15,223 nucleotides of DNA from Candidatus Omnitrophota bacterium (GTDB lineage Bacteria > Omnitrophota > Gorgyraeia > Duberdicusellales > 4484-171), in the NCBI GenBank assembly GCA_021735105.1, contig JAIPHS010000014.1:1-15223 (forward strand), written 5' to 3'. Position numbers and translations under genes: made by a program. The notes under the pieces were generated by a model, which had not been told where the DNA came from, did not search any database, and saw nothing but the letters and a program-made list of their open reading frames with translations. The first letter of the stretch is position 1. Every line of letters starts with the position of its first letter. This document shows positions 5,367-11,037 of this stretch, piece after piece.

Positions 5367-6137
5367 CTAAAAATGTCTGGAGACAATTTCTGATATCCGG
5401 CTATGAATACTCTTATTGGATGCAACATAGCCAATGGTTTGATAAGTAAGTGAATTCTGGCGTAAATCAGTCAATTTACCTCCGGCCTCTTCAATTATTG
5501 CTACGCTTCCCGAAAAATCCCAAGGCCGATCGTGAAACTCTACTGAACAATCAAGAACTCCTTCTGCCAAATAGGTTAAAGACCGAACTGAAGACCCAAA
5601 CATTCTTATATTAAAAACCTGTTTCGATAAATCCTCTAAAATACTTAACATAACTTTGGGAGAATAACGAATACTTGAATCAAAAACAATTGATGATTCC
5701 TTTAATTTTTTACAAGATGATACAAAAATTTTTTCACCATTCTTATAAGCGCCGGAACCAGTCTCTGCCCAATACAATTCATTGTCGTTAGGCATATAAA
5801 CAACACCGCCGGCAAATTTATTTTTGTGAACAATTCCGATTGAGACTCCAAAAATATTTATTTTTCTTATATAATTGTGGGTTCCGTCTAAAGGATCTAT
5901 AATCCAAAGATAGTCACTTTCTATATTTTTTTTACCATCTTCTTCGCCAAGGATGCCATGATTGGGAAATTTATCTTCAATCTTGTTTCGAATCATGGCT
6001 TCTGCTTTTTTATCTAATTCGGTAACCAAATTTCTGTCACCTTTAGACTCCACATTATGAACTTTTCCAAAATTATCTAATAAAAAATCTCCTGCTTCCT
6101 TAGCTGCTGATATAGCTGTATCTAAAATTTCAGTCAT
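5367..6137 (-). CDS. Inositol-monophosphatase-family phosphatase
   Basis: This 256-residue protein belongs to the IMPase/FBPase-like, Mg-dependent, Li-sensitive phosphatases. Metal-binding motifs are complete: GILGEEDG (E65-E66), WIIDPLDGTHNY (D81, D84) and the late RPWDFSGSVAIIEEAGG (D207). The usual WDxA pattern is WDFS here. Substrates in the family include inositol-1-phosphate, PAP, fructose-1,6-bisphosphate and NADP, and cannot be chosen from sequence. The start at 6137 is preceded by AAGGAGGAG 4 nt upstream. The frame is open 28 codons further up, but that part is encoded by an AT-rich palindromic repeat and is not credible as protein. It lies between smpB and the DUF6580-like gene. Confidence 0.9.
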   Translation of the reverse strand: MTEILDTAISAAKEAGDFLLDNFGKVHNVESKGDRNLVTELDKKAEAMIRNKIEDKFPNHGILGEEDGKKNIESDYLWIIDPLDGTHNYIRKINIFGVSIGIVHKNKFAGGVVYMPNDNELYWAETGSGAYKNGEKIFVSSCKKLKESSIVFDSSIRYSPKVMLSILEDLSKQVFNIRMFGSSVRSLTYLAEGVLDCSVEFHDRPWDFSGSVAIIEEAGGKLTDLRQNSLTYQTIGYVASNKSIHSRISEIVSRHF

Positions 6138-6204
6138 CAACTCCTCCTTTTTTTGGTTAATTGATAAATAGAAATAATCAACGATTTCACAAAGACAATC
6201 ATCA

Positions 6205-6263
6205 ACGAATATACGAATCAATTACAAATGTACGAATATTCATAATCCTATTCGTATATTCGT
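6205..6263. repeat. Inverted repeat of ACGAATAT units between smpB and the phosphatase gene
   Basis: ACGAATATACGAAT (6205-6218) and ATTCGTATATTCGT (6250-6263) are a perfect 14-bp inverted repeat; each arm is itself a near-tandem 8-nt repeat. A further related unit, TACGAATATTC, lies between them at 6231-6241. Outer, imperfectly paired sequences around 6197 and 6277-6306 (ATCATC/GATGAT) suggest a larger nested palindrome filling this 175-bp gap. No coding potential is assigned. Confidence 0.7.
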
Positions 6264-6312
6264 ATGAGATTAGTAAATTCGATGATTATCTGCATTCGCT
6301 GATGATAACTAA

Positions 6313-6759
6313 TTACCAGTTTTTCATCTCCCGTTGAGCTTCTCTTTTTTCTGTTTTTTCTTTAAGCTTTCTTCTTTTATCATAAGTATGACGGCCTTTA
6401 GCCAAAGCAATCTCGGTTTTGACTAAACCTTTTTTGTTAAAATAAACTTTTAGCGGCACAATCGTTAATCCCTGTTGGCTAGTCCGGCCCATAAGCTTTT
6501 TTATTTCTTTTCGGTGCAAGAGAAGTTTTCTTCTCCTTTTTGGTTGGCTCTTAAAATAAAAGCTCTGGCTAAATTCCGAAATATGCAGATTATAAAGATA
6601 AACCTCCTCATTTTCAATCCGCGCAAAACTATCCTGCAAAGAGCAGCTTTTTTCTCTTAAAGATTTTACCTCATCTCCATGCAGCTCAATTCCAGCTTCA
6701 AAAATTTGTAAAACTTGATAATCTCTTCTTGCTTTTTTATTCTGGCCTACTATTTTCAT
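6313..6759 (-). CDS. smpB: SsrA-binding protein SmpB
   Basis: It is the partner of tmRNA in trans-translation and binds the tRNA-like domain to rescue stalled ribosomes. The 148-residue length is typical. Recognisable are NKKARRDYQVLQIFEAGIEL at the N-terminus, HGDEVKSLREKSCSL (residues 27-41), the KSQPKRRRKLLLHRKEI segment, and the C-terminal GRHTYDKRRKLKEKTEKREA tail that enters the mRNA channel. It starts 25 nt after the AEC transporter and has no obvious Shine-Dalgarno. No tmRNA gene is seen in the window. Confidence 0.97.
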   Translation of the reverse strand: MKIVGQNKKARRDYQVLQIFEAGIELHGDEVKSLREKSCSLQDSFARIENEEVYLYNLHISEFSQSFYFKSQPKRRRKLLLHRKEIKKLMGRTSQQGLTIVPLKVYFNKKGLVKTEIALAKGRHTYDKRRKLKEKTEKREAQREMKNW

Positions 6760-6784
6760 TTTTTTATCAAATTTTAATCTGCTT

Positions 6785-7732
6785 TTATAAAGAAAAGGGA
6801 GTAAACTTTAAATAAAGGCCTAACCACAAAGGAATAGTACCTATACTGAACAAGTGAGTAATAAATACACATTGTGAGACAAATCTGCTATCAGCCCCCC
6901 TCATATTGACAACTATTGGAAGCGTTGCCGCAGAAGGCATAGCTGCCTCTAATACTATAAATAATCCTAACAATGAAAAAAATTCAAATTTTAAAACAAC
7001 CAAAAAAACTAAAAGAGGCAAAACTATTAATTTTAAAAGAGAAGCTTCCAAGAGGATAAACCACCTCTTATAAATATCCTGGAGTTCTATCTTGGCAAGC
7101 CAACAGCCTAAAATAAGCATCGAAAGTACAAAACTAGTTTGGCCAATCATCTCAATTGGGCCCATTAATAAATTTGGAATAAATTTTGCAGTATGAGTAT
7201 AGATAAAAAATAAAGCTATCAAAGTTCCTGCTACAGGAGGATTCAATAAAGATCTAAACCCAAATTTCTCAGACTTTTGTTTAAAAATAAAAAAACTACC
7301 GATCGACCACATTAAAATATTAAAGCCTAGAAGATAAAGAAAAATATAGACCAAAAAGTCATTCTTTAACTCTTTTGCAAAAAGAAAATAAGCGATATTC
7401 ATCGGCAGATAACCGGCATTTTGAAAACTAACTACACTAAAAAACTCTCGTTTCTTAGCCTTATTGCGCCCCCAGCTGATTAGAATCGATAAAATTAAAC
7501 CGCCTAAGAAAATAGCAAAACTTATTCCTAAAAAAGTCCAGATAGAATGAGAAAGGACTGTCTGATAATCGCTTATCAGATGAGAAAAGAATAAACAGGG
7601 AATTGAAAAATTAATAACAAATGAAGTTAAAAATTTCAGTACTCTTTTATCGATAATCCTCTGTTTATAAAGGACAAATCCAAAACAGGCAATTAATGAA
7701 AGTTTTATAACAGATAATGAAATAGCAATCAT
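6785..7732 (-). CDS. AEC-family (auxin efflux carrier-like) transporter
   Basis: This 315-residue protein (ATG at 7732) has about ten membrane helices. The N-terminus MIAISLSVIKLSLIACFGFV and following LYKQRIIDKRVLKFLTSFVINFSIPCLFF match the usual AEC start, and VSFQNAGYLPMNIAYF and EAAMPSAATLPIV are the characteristic half-helix motifs. Bacterial AEC proteins include malate and other organic-acid carriers; the substrate here is unknown. The frame is open 41 codons further upstream, but a strong promoter (7740-7767) ends 7 nt before this ATG, so the longer start would lie upstream of the transcript. No Shine-Dalgarno is present, consistent with a leaderless mRNA. smpB follows 25 nt later. Confidence 0.88.
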   Translation of the reverse strand: MIAISLSVIKLSLIACFGFVLYKQRIIDKRVLKFLTSFVINFSIPCLFFSHLISDYQTVLSHSIWTFLGISFAIFLGGLILSILISWGRNKAKKREFFSVVSFQNAGYLPMNIAYFLFAKELKNDFLVYIFLYLLGFNILMWSIGSFFIFKQKSEKFGFRSLLNPPVAGTLIALFFIYTHTAKFIPNLLMGPIEMIGQTSFVLSMLILGCWLAKIELQDIYKRWFILLEASLLKLIVLPLLVFLVVLKFEFFSLLGLFIVLEAAMPSAATLPIVVNMRGADSRFVSQCVFITHLFSIGTIPLWLGLYLKFTPFSL

Positions 7733-7739
7733 AGCTAAA

Positions 7740-7767
7740 ATTATAACATAGGATATTTCATTGACAA
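7740..7767 (-). promoter_or_regulatory. Promoter of the AEC transporter gene (predicted leaderless)
   Basis: TTGTCA (7767-7762), a 16-nt spacer and a perfect TATAAT (7745-7740) on the minus strand. Only 7 nt separate the -10 from the ATG, so transcription should begin at or next to the A of the start codon. Its -35 overlaps the -35 of the divergent tRNA promoter. Confidence 0.75.
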
Positions 7768-7789
7768 ATACAATAAATTTGGCTATAAA
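7761..7789 (+). promoter_or_regulatory. Promoter of the tRNA-Leu/tRNA-Ser unit
   Basis: A perfect TTGACA (7761-7766), a 17-nt spacer and TATAAA (7784-7789) on the plus strand, a near-consensus sigma-70-type promoter. The predicted start near 7796 gives a 75-nt leader before tRNA-Leu. Five bases of its -35 are also part of the opposing AEC promoter -35. Confidence 0.8.
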
Positions 7790-7794
7790 GAAAT

Positions 7795-7822
7795 AAGTCC
7801 TAAGTCCAATGTCCAAAGCCTG
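7795..7822. repeat. Degenerate heptamer tandem repeat in the tRNA-Leu leader
   Basis: Four 7-nt units follow each other: AAGTCCT, AAGTCCA, ATGTCCA, AAGCCTG. A second heptad run (TATTGAC, CGTCAAC, CATTGAC) occupies 7843-7863, just before the tRNA. Together they fill most of the leader. Confidence 0.6.
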
Positions 7823-7870
7823 ACAAGCAACTATCTTTTTACTATTGACCGTCAACCATTGACTTTATTT

Positions 7871-7951
7871 GCGCAGGTGGTGAAACGGCAGACACGCTAG
7901 GTTCAGGATCTAGTGGAGTAATCCATGCGGGTTCAAATCCCGCCCTGCGCA
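7871..7951 (+). tRNA. tRNA-Leu(CAG)
   Basis: Class II tRNA with acceptor GCGCAGG/CCTGCGC, anticodon stem CTAGG/TCTAG around loop TTCAGGA, long variable arm TGGAGTAATCCA, T-stem GCGGG/CCCGC and discriminator A. CCA is not encoded. It is followed by tRNA-Ser after 8 nt. Confidence 0.96.
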
Positions 7952-7959
7952 TAATTATC

Positions 7960-8048
7960 GGAGGAGTGGCTGAGTCTGGCTGAAAGCGCCTGTCTCGAAA
8001 ACAGGTAGAGCCGTAAGGCTCTCGGAGGTTCGAATCCTCTCTCCTCCG
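7960..8048 (+). tRNA. tRNA-Ser(CGA)
   Basis: Class II tRNA with acceptor GGAGGAG/CTCCTCC, anticodon stem CCTGT/ACAGG around loop CTCGAAA, long variable arm built on GAGCC/GGCTC, T-stem GGAGG/CCTCT region with loop TTCGAAT, and discriminator G. CCA is not encoded. Its last three nucleotides form part of a 14-bp inverted repeat with the trailer. Confidence 0.96.
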
Positions 8049-8075
8049 TTTATATTTTTGTAAAAATATAAACGG
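8046..8075. repeat. Inverted repeat overlapping the 3' end of tRNA-Ser
   Basis: CCGTTTATATTTTT (8046-8059) and AAAAATATAAACGG (8062-8075) pair perfectly over 14 bp with a 2-nt loop. The left arm starts inside the acceptor end of tRNA-Ser. As an RNA trailer it would hide the 3' processing site. It lacks a T tract after the stem, so it is not an ordinary terminator. Confidence 0.85.
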
Positions 8076-8095
8076 ATCCTGAAGCACGAAGTGCT
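8074..8095. repeat. Possible degenerate copy of the tRNA-associated hairpin element
   Basis: The bases GGATCCTGAAGCACGAAGTGCT (split by position: GG at 8074-8075, CTGA at 8079-8082, CGAAGTGC at 8087-8094) align with the GGCACTGAGC...GCGAAGTGCC core of copies 2 and 3, but the inner stem is deleted, leaving AGCAC-gaa-GTGCT. It starts on the same GG that ends the inverted repeat, as at His and Pro. Confidence 0.45.
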
Positions 8096-8123
8096 AAAAG
8101 GCCTTAGAAATCAAGTAATTTTG

Positions 8124-9071
8124 ATGAAAAAAAGAAATTTATATATTGGATTAACAATTATTTGCATATTATCGGTGATATTTCTAGACAACCTGTCTGG
8201 CAAAGAGCCATCTTCTTTAGAAAAACCTATGTTAAACTCATCCGATAAAATTTCTGCCAATCTACCTTCTAAAAATCCTATCTTTACCTTTATCGCTCTT
8301 TTTTATACTTTTTTATTTTTTTCCGGGTTAATTAATTTAGGTATGTTTTTTTTCCGTAAAATAAAAGGCCTTTCAATCAGCCAGATAAATTATCTTAAAA
8401 AAAAGTTACCCTTGGACCAAGAAAGTATTGCTAAATTAATTTTTTTGGTAAGTTTTTTGATGCTCTTTACTTATTTTCTGCCTAATCTTTTTTTATCATT
8501 CAGTAAATTAAGCCCCATATTTATAGTTTTAACAACAAATTTAATACTGCAAATTGGCACTGTTTTTATTATATTTAGCTATATAAGACCTGACTTTTTT
8601 GATTTGCGTTTAAAGAAAAAAGAGTTAGATTTTGTAATTAAAATTTATACTGCAATTATCCCAATTACAGCCCTGGCTATTCTTATTAATTTTTTCCTGA
8701 TTAAGGCTTTAGGTATAAAACTTGGGCCATCTCCTGTAATGAAGCTTATCCCTCTAATTAACACAAAGACTTCTCTTTTTCTTTTTATCTTTCAAGTTAT
8801 ATTTGTTGCGCCCCTTGCTGAAGAACTTATCTTCCGGGGAATATTTTATAAACTATTGCGTAAAAAATATTCGTTTATAGCTTCCGCTTGCGGCTTATCT
8901 TTGTTTTTTGCCCTTCTCCACCGTTCTCCTGCAGGCGTGCTTGGGCTCTTTATAATAAGTTTTTCTCTTTGTTATATCTATGAAATAACTCAAAAAATAA
9001 GCACAGCTTTTACCTTTCATGCCCTTCACAATGCTATAACCCTTTTATTCTTTCTAGGAGCTAAAATCTAA
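8124..9071 (+). CDS. CPBP-family intramembrane metalloprotease (CAAX protease-like)
   Basis: The 315-residue protein starts MKKRNLYIGLTIICILSVIF and has about eight membrane helices. The three CPBP/Abi motifs are intact: EELIFRG (E233-E234, R238), FALLHRSP (H266) and FHALHN (H299, N303), which form the metal-dependent intramembrane active site. Members act as CAAX-type proteases, in bacteriocin self-immunity or in membrane-protein processing; the role here is unknown. The ATG at 8124 is preferred over a GTG at 8091, which lies within the hairpin-like repeat after tRNA-Ser. There is no close Shine-Dalgarno, only AAAAGG 22 nt upstream. It is 75 nt downstream of tRNA-Ser on the same strand, so it may depend on the tRNA promoter. 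It converges with the M48 gene. Confidence 0.88.
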   Translation: MKKRNLYIGLTIICILSVIFLDNLSGKEPSSLEKPMLNSSDKISANLPSKNPIFTFIALFYTFLFFSGLINLGMFFFRKIKGLSISQINYLKKKLPLDQESIAKLIFLVSFLMLFTYFLPNLFLSFSKLSPIFIVLTTNLILQIGTVFIIFSYIRPDFFDLRLKKKELDFVIKIYTAIIPITALAILINFFLIKALGIKLGPSPVMKLIPLINTKTSLFLFIFQVIFVAPLAEELIFRGIFYKLLRKKYSFIASACGLSLFFALLHRSPAGVLGLFIISFSLCYIYEITQKISTAFTFHALHNAITLLFFLGAKI

Positions 9072-9076
9072 TCCCG

Positions 9077-9134
9077 AAAGGGGACGTTTCCCTCATTTAT
9101 AACTACTTGTACGATAGAGGAAAACGTTCCCTTT
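9077..9134. terminator. Large hairpin between convergent genes; bidirectional terminator or mobile palindrome
   Basis: Arms 9077-9094 and 9117-9134 pair at 16 of 18 positions (AAAGGGGACGTTTCCCTC against GAGGAAAACGTTCCCTTT), with a 22-nt loop. It occupies almost the whole 67-bp gap between the CPBP gene (+) and the M48 gene (-), so it could terminate both. Long imperfect GGGGACGTT-type palindromes also occur as dispersed repeats in some genomes, so origin as a REP-like element is possible. Confidence 0.6.
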
Positions 9135-9138
9135 TACG

Positions 9139-9930
9139 TTAGTAATTGATATAATCTTCGGCATCTAAAGAAATATAGAGTTTCTTTTTAATATTTGCAA
9201 TTCTTTGGGCAGGATAAGGATGAGTTCGAAAATAAGAAAGCGGCCTGATCTTTTCTTTGCTTTTTTTATATAATTTTTCAAGCAGCTCCAAGCCGGCTTT
9301 AGGGTTATAGCCTGACAATTTAGTATATTTAACTGCTAAGCTATCAGCATTAAATTCATCCTCGCGTGAATGAGCTGATATGATTTGCGCTAATGCAAAA
9401 GAAAGCCCCCCGCTAAAATTATCATCTGAAGGAGCTGCTGTTGAAGCAATAAGAATAAGATTATACCCCATAGCCGCCTGAAGCCTTTTTATGTGATGCC
9501 GGCTCACAATATGAGCCATCTCATGAGCAAGCACAAAGGCCAATTCATCCTCATCTAGAATATCAAGTAAATCTTTAAAAATATAAATATACCCTCCCGG
9601 CAGGCTAAAAGCATTAATCATCTCTTCTTGTTTATCCTCTTTGTCAATTACATAAAAATAATAATTAAGCTCTCCCCGGTCAGAAATTTCAGTTATCTTT
9701 TTAGCTATTTCTTCTATTCTTTTTATATCATACGGATTAGACGATACCTGAAACTCTTTAGCTACCTGCCTGGCCACATTTTTACCCATCGCTACTTCTT
9801 TCTCAGTGGAAAAAAAATAAATATCTTGGCTATGTGTCCCTAAATTATATTCGGTGGTCATGCAGCCGGAAATTAAGAAGTTAGAAATTAGAAGATAGAA
9901 GATAGAAAAAGAGAGGAATAATTTTTTCAT
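9139..9930 (-). CDS. M48-family zinc metalloprotease lipoprotein
   Basis: The 263-residue protein has a lipoprotein signal peptide ending LISGC, with C23 as the lipidated residue. The HEMAH zinc-binding motif is at residues 136-140, and E192 in SREDEFNAD is the third ligand. The sequence (TEKEVAMGKNVARQV, NAFSLPGGYIYIF, FRTHPYPAQRI) is typical of small periplasmic M48 peptidases such as LoiP and the protease part of BepA, which degrade or assist outer-membrane proteins. It lacks the TPR domain of BepA. Its ATG shares one base with the pyrE stop (TAATG), implying translational coupling. The signal-peptide codons 9-20 consist of degenerate 7-nt repeats. Confidence 0.92.
   Translation of the reverse strand: MKKLFLSFSIFYLLISNFLISGCMTTEYNLGTHSQDIYFFSTEKEVAMGKNVARQVAKEFQVSSNPYDIKRIEEIAKKITEISDRGELNYYFYVIDKEDKQEEMINAFSLPGGYIYIFKDLLDILDEDELAFVLAHEMAHIVSRHHIKRLQAAMGYNLILIASTAAPSDDNFSGGLSFALAQIISAHSREDEFNADSLAVKYTKLSGYNPKAGLELLEKLYKKSKEKIRPLSYFRTHPYPAQRIANIKKKLYISLDAEDYINY
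9871..9905. repeat. Heptamer tandem repeat inside signal-peptide codons
   Basis: Five consecutive 7-nt units on the plus strand: AATTAAG, AAGTTAG, AAATTAG, AAGATAG, AAGATAG. The last two are identical. They lie wholly inside the M48 gene, encoding residues 9-20 of the signal peptide. A change of one unit would shift the reading frame. Confidence 0.75.
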
Positions 9931-10466
9931 TAAGTTAGGAAATCGTCTTTGGTAAATAAAGAAAATAAATTACAGCCAGCTTCAGCTAAAACCTCTTTTG
10001 CACCTTCATTGCGATCAACTACTACCATAATATCCTTTACCTGAATGCCTTGGCTATCTAAAACTTTTTTTGCTGCCAGCAAAGAACCTCCACTGGTTGC
10101 AACATCATCACATAAAATTGCTTTTGAGCCACTTTTAAGTTCTGGGCCTTCGGTCGTTTTTCTTTGGCCGTGTCGTTTAGCAGTTTTTCGAATTAAAAAC
10201 CCCGGCAAATTTCTATCATTCTGTTCTGCGATTAAACAAACTCCCCCCACAATTGGATCAGCCCCCAAGGTTGGGCCCCCGAATGCATCTATTTGTTTTT
10301 GCTCTAGATATTGAAAAAAAAGATTTGATATATAATAAATGCCTTCCGAACTTAAAGAGATTTTTCTCACATCAATATAAAAATTACTAGTTTTGCCTGA
10401 TGCTAGCTTTACTTCTTTTTTTTGATAAGCTTTTTCTTTTAAAAGTTTCAATAATTTTTGCTTCAT
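9930..10466 (-). CDS. pyrE: Orotate phosphoribosyltransferase
   Basis: It converts orotate and PRPP to OMP in pyrimidine biosynthesis. The 178-residue protein has the PRPP-binding motif AILCDDVATSGGSL at residues 116-129 and the catalytic-loop sequence RKTAKRHGQRK at 93-103. KLASGKTSNFYIDVRK near the N-terminus is the typical orotate-side loop. It overlaps the NUDIX gene by 4 nt (ATGA), with GAGGTGG as its ribosome binding site inside that gene, and overlaps the M48 start by 1 nt. No other pyrimidine gene is in the window. Confidence 0.95.
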   Translation of the reverse strand: MKQKLLKLLKEKAYQKKEVKLASGKTSNFYIDVRKISLSSEGIYYISNLFFQYLEQKQIDAFGGPTLGADPIVGGVCLIAEQNDRNLPGFLIRKTAKRHGQRKTTEGPELKSGSKAILCDDVATSGGSLLAAKKVLDSQGIQVKDIMVVVDRNEGAKEVLAEAGCNLFSLFTKDDFLT

Positions 10467-10858
10467 TTTCCACCTCGTTTTAGATAATTAAATATTTTTT
10501 TATCAACCGGAGCTAAATTTAATTTTTCTATATCTTTTACTTCAAAAAAACCAAAATTTTGACAATCTTTTTTCTTTAAAATTCCTTTGTTGAACAAACA
10601 CTGAATAAGATAAACTTTGATTTTAAGATGCTCATTTTTATCAAAAAATTCTTTTAAAATTTTAACTGGATTTATAGAAACATCTAACTCTTCGCTTATC
10701 TCTCTTTTTATTGTTTCGCTGGGTGTTTCCTTCTTTTCGATAGTGCCGCCAGGAAATTCCCAAAGGTTGCCATAACAATCATCTCTATTCCTCTGGCAGA
10801 GAAGATATCTACTATTTTTTTTGATTAGAGCTGCTGCCGCCTCTATGGTTTTTGTCAT
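10463..10858 (-). CDS. NUDIX hydrolase, MutT-like
   Basis: The 131-residue protein has a NUDIX box from G38: GTIEKKETPSETIKREISEE, matching Gx5Ex7REUxEE with metal-binding E53, E56 and E57. D59 replaces the usual Gly. Together with CQRNRDDCYGNLWEFPGG upstream of the box it resembles MutT-type 8-oxo-dGTP diphosphatases, though related enzymes use other nucleotides. It is first in the operon with pyrE and the M48 protease. There is no Shine-Dalgarno; a TTGACA lies 32 nt upstream of the ATG, so the transcript may be leaderless. Confidence 0.9.
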   Translation of the reverse strand: MTKTIEAAAALIKKNSRYLLCQRNRDDCYGNLWEFPGGTIEKKETPSETIKREISEELDVSINPVKILKEFFDKNEHLKIKVYLIQCLFNKGILKKKDCQNFGFFEVKDIEKLNLAPVDKKIFNYLKRGGK

Positions 10859-11037
10859 AACGGTTATCTACAATTGTTATTTACTGATTTGTCAATTTGA
10901 TAAATTGTAACTCATATTGCAGCATTATTCAATTTAAAACTTTAAATCTCACTTTTGTAACCTCTAATGTCATTGCGAGGCAAAGCCGAAGGACGAAATC
11001 GAATGGGTTAAACAGAAATTCTGCAAAAACAAACTAA
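10859..11037. other. Intergenic region between the minor pilin and NUDIX genes
   Basis: It holds the candidate NUDIX promoter and, at about 10970-11002, the sequence TGTCATTGCGAGGCAAAGCC followed by GAAGGACGAAATCG. This resembles a REP-like sequence of the type CATTGCGAGG...CGAAGCAATC that recurs in many bacterial genomes. A short palindrome, CAGAAATTCTG, lies near 11013. No gene or convincing terminator is seen. Confidence 0.5.
10865..10895 (-). promoter_or_regulatory. Candidate promoter for the NUDIX-pyrE-M48 operon
   Basis: A perfect TTGACA (10895-10890) with TAGATA (10870-10865) after a 19-nt spacer, on the minus strand. The long spacer makes the -10 uncertain. If correct, transcription starts at about the ATG at 10858. 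Confidence 0.4.

Noticed and set aside
6138..6221. N-terminal extension of the phosphatase by 28 codons
   Set aside because: The strong ribosome binding site is at the 6137 start and the extension is partly repeat sequence.
7842..8087. Minus-strand open frame of 81 codons across tRNA-Leu and tRNA-Ser
   Set aside because: It is entirely antisense to two tRNAs (RREDSNLREPYG is a familiar shadow translation) with no ribosome binding site.
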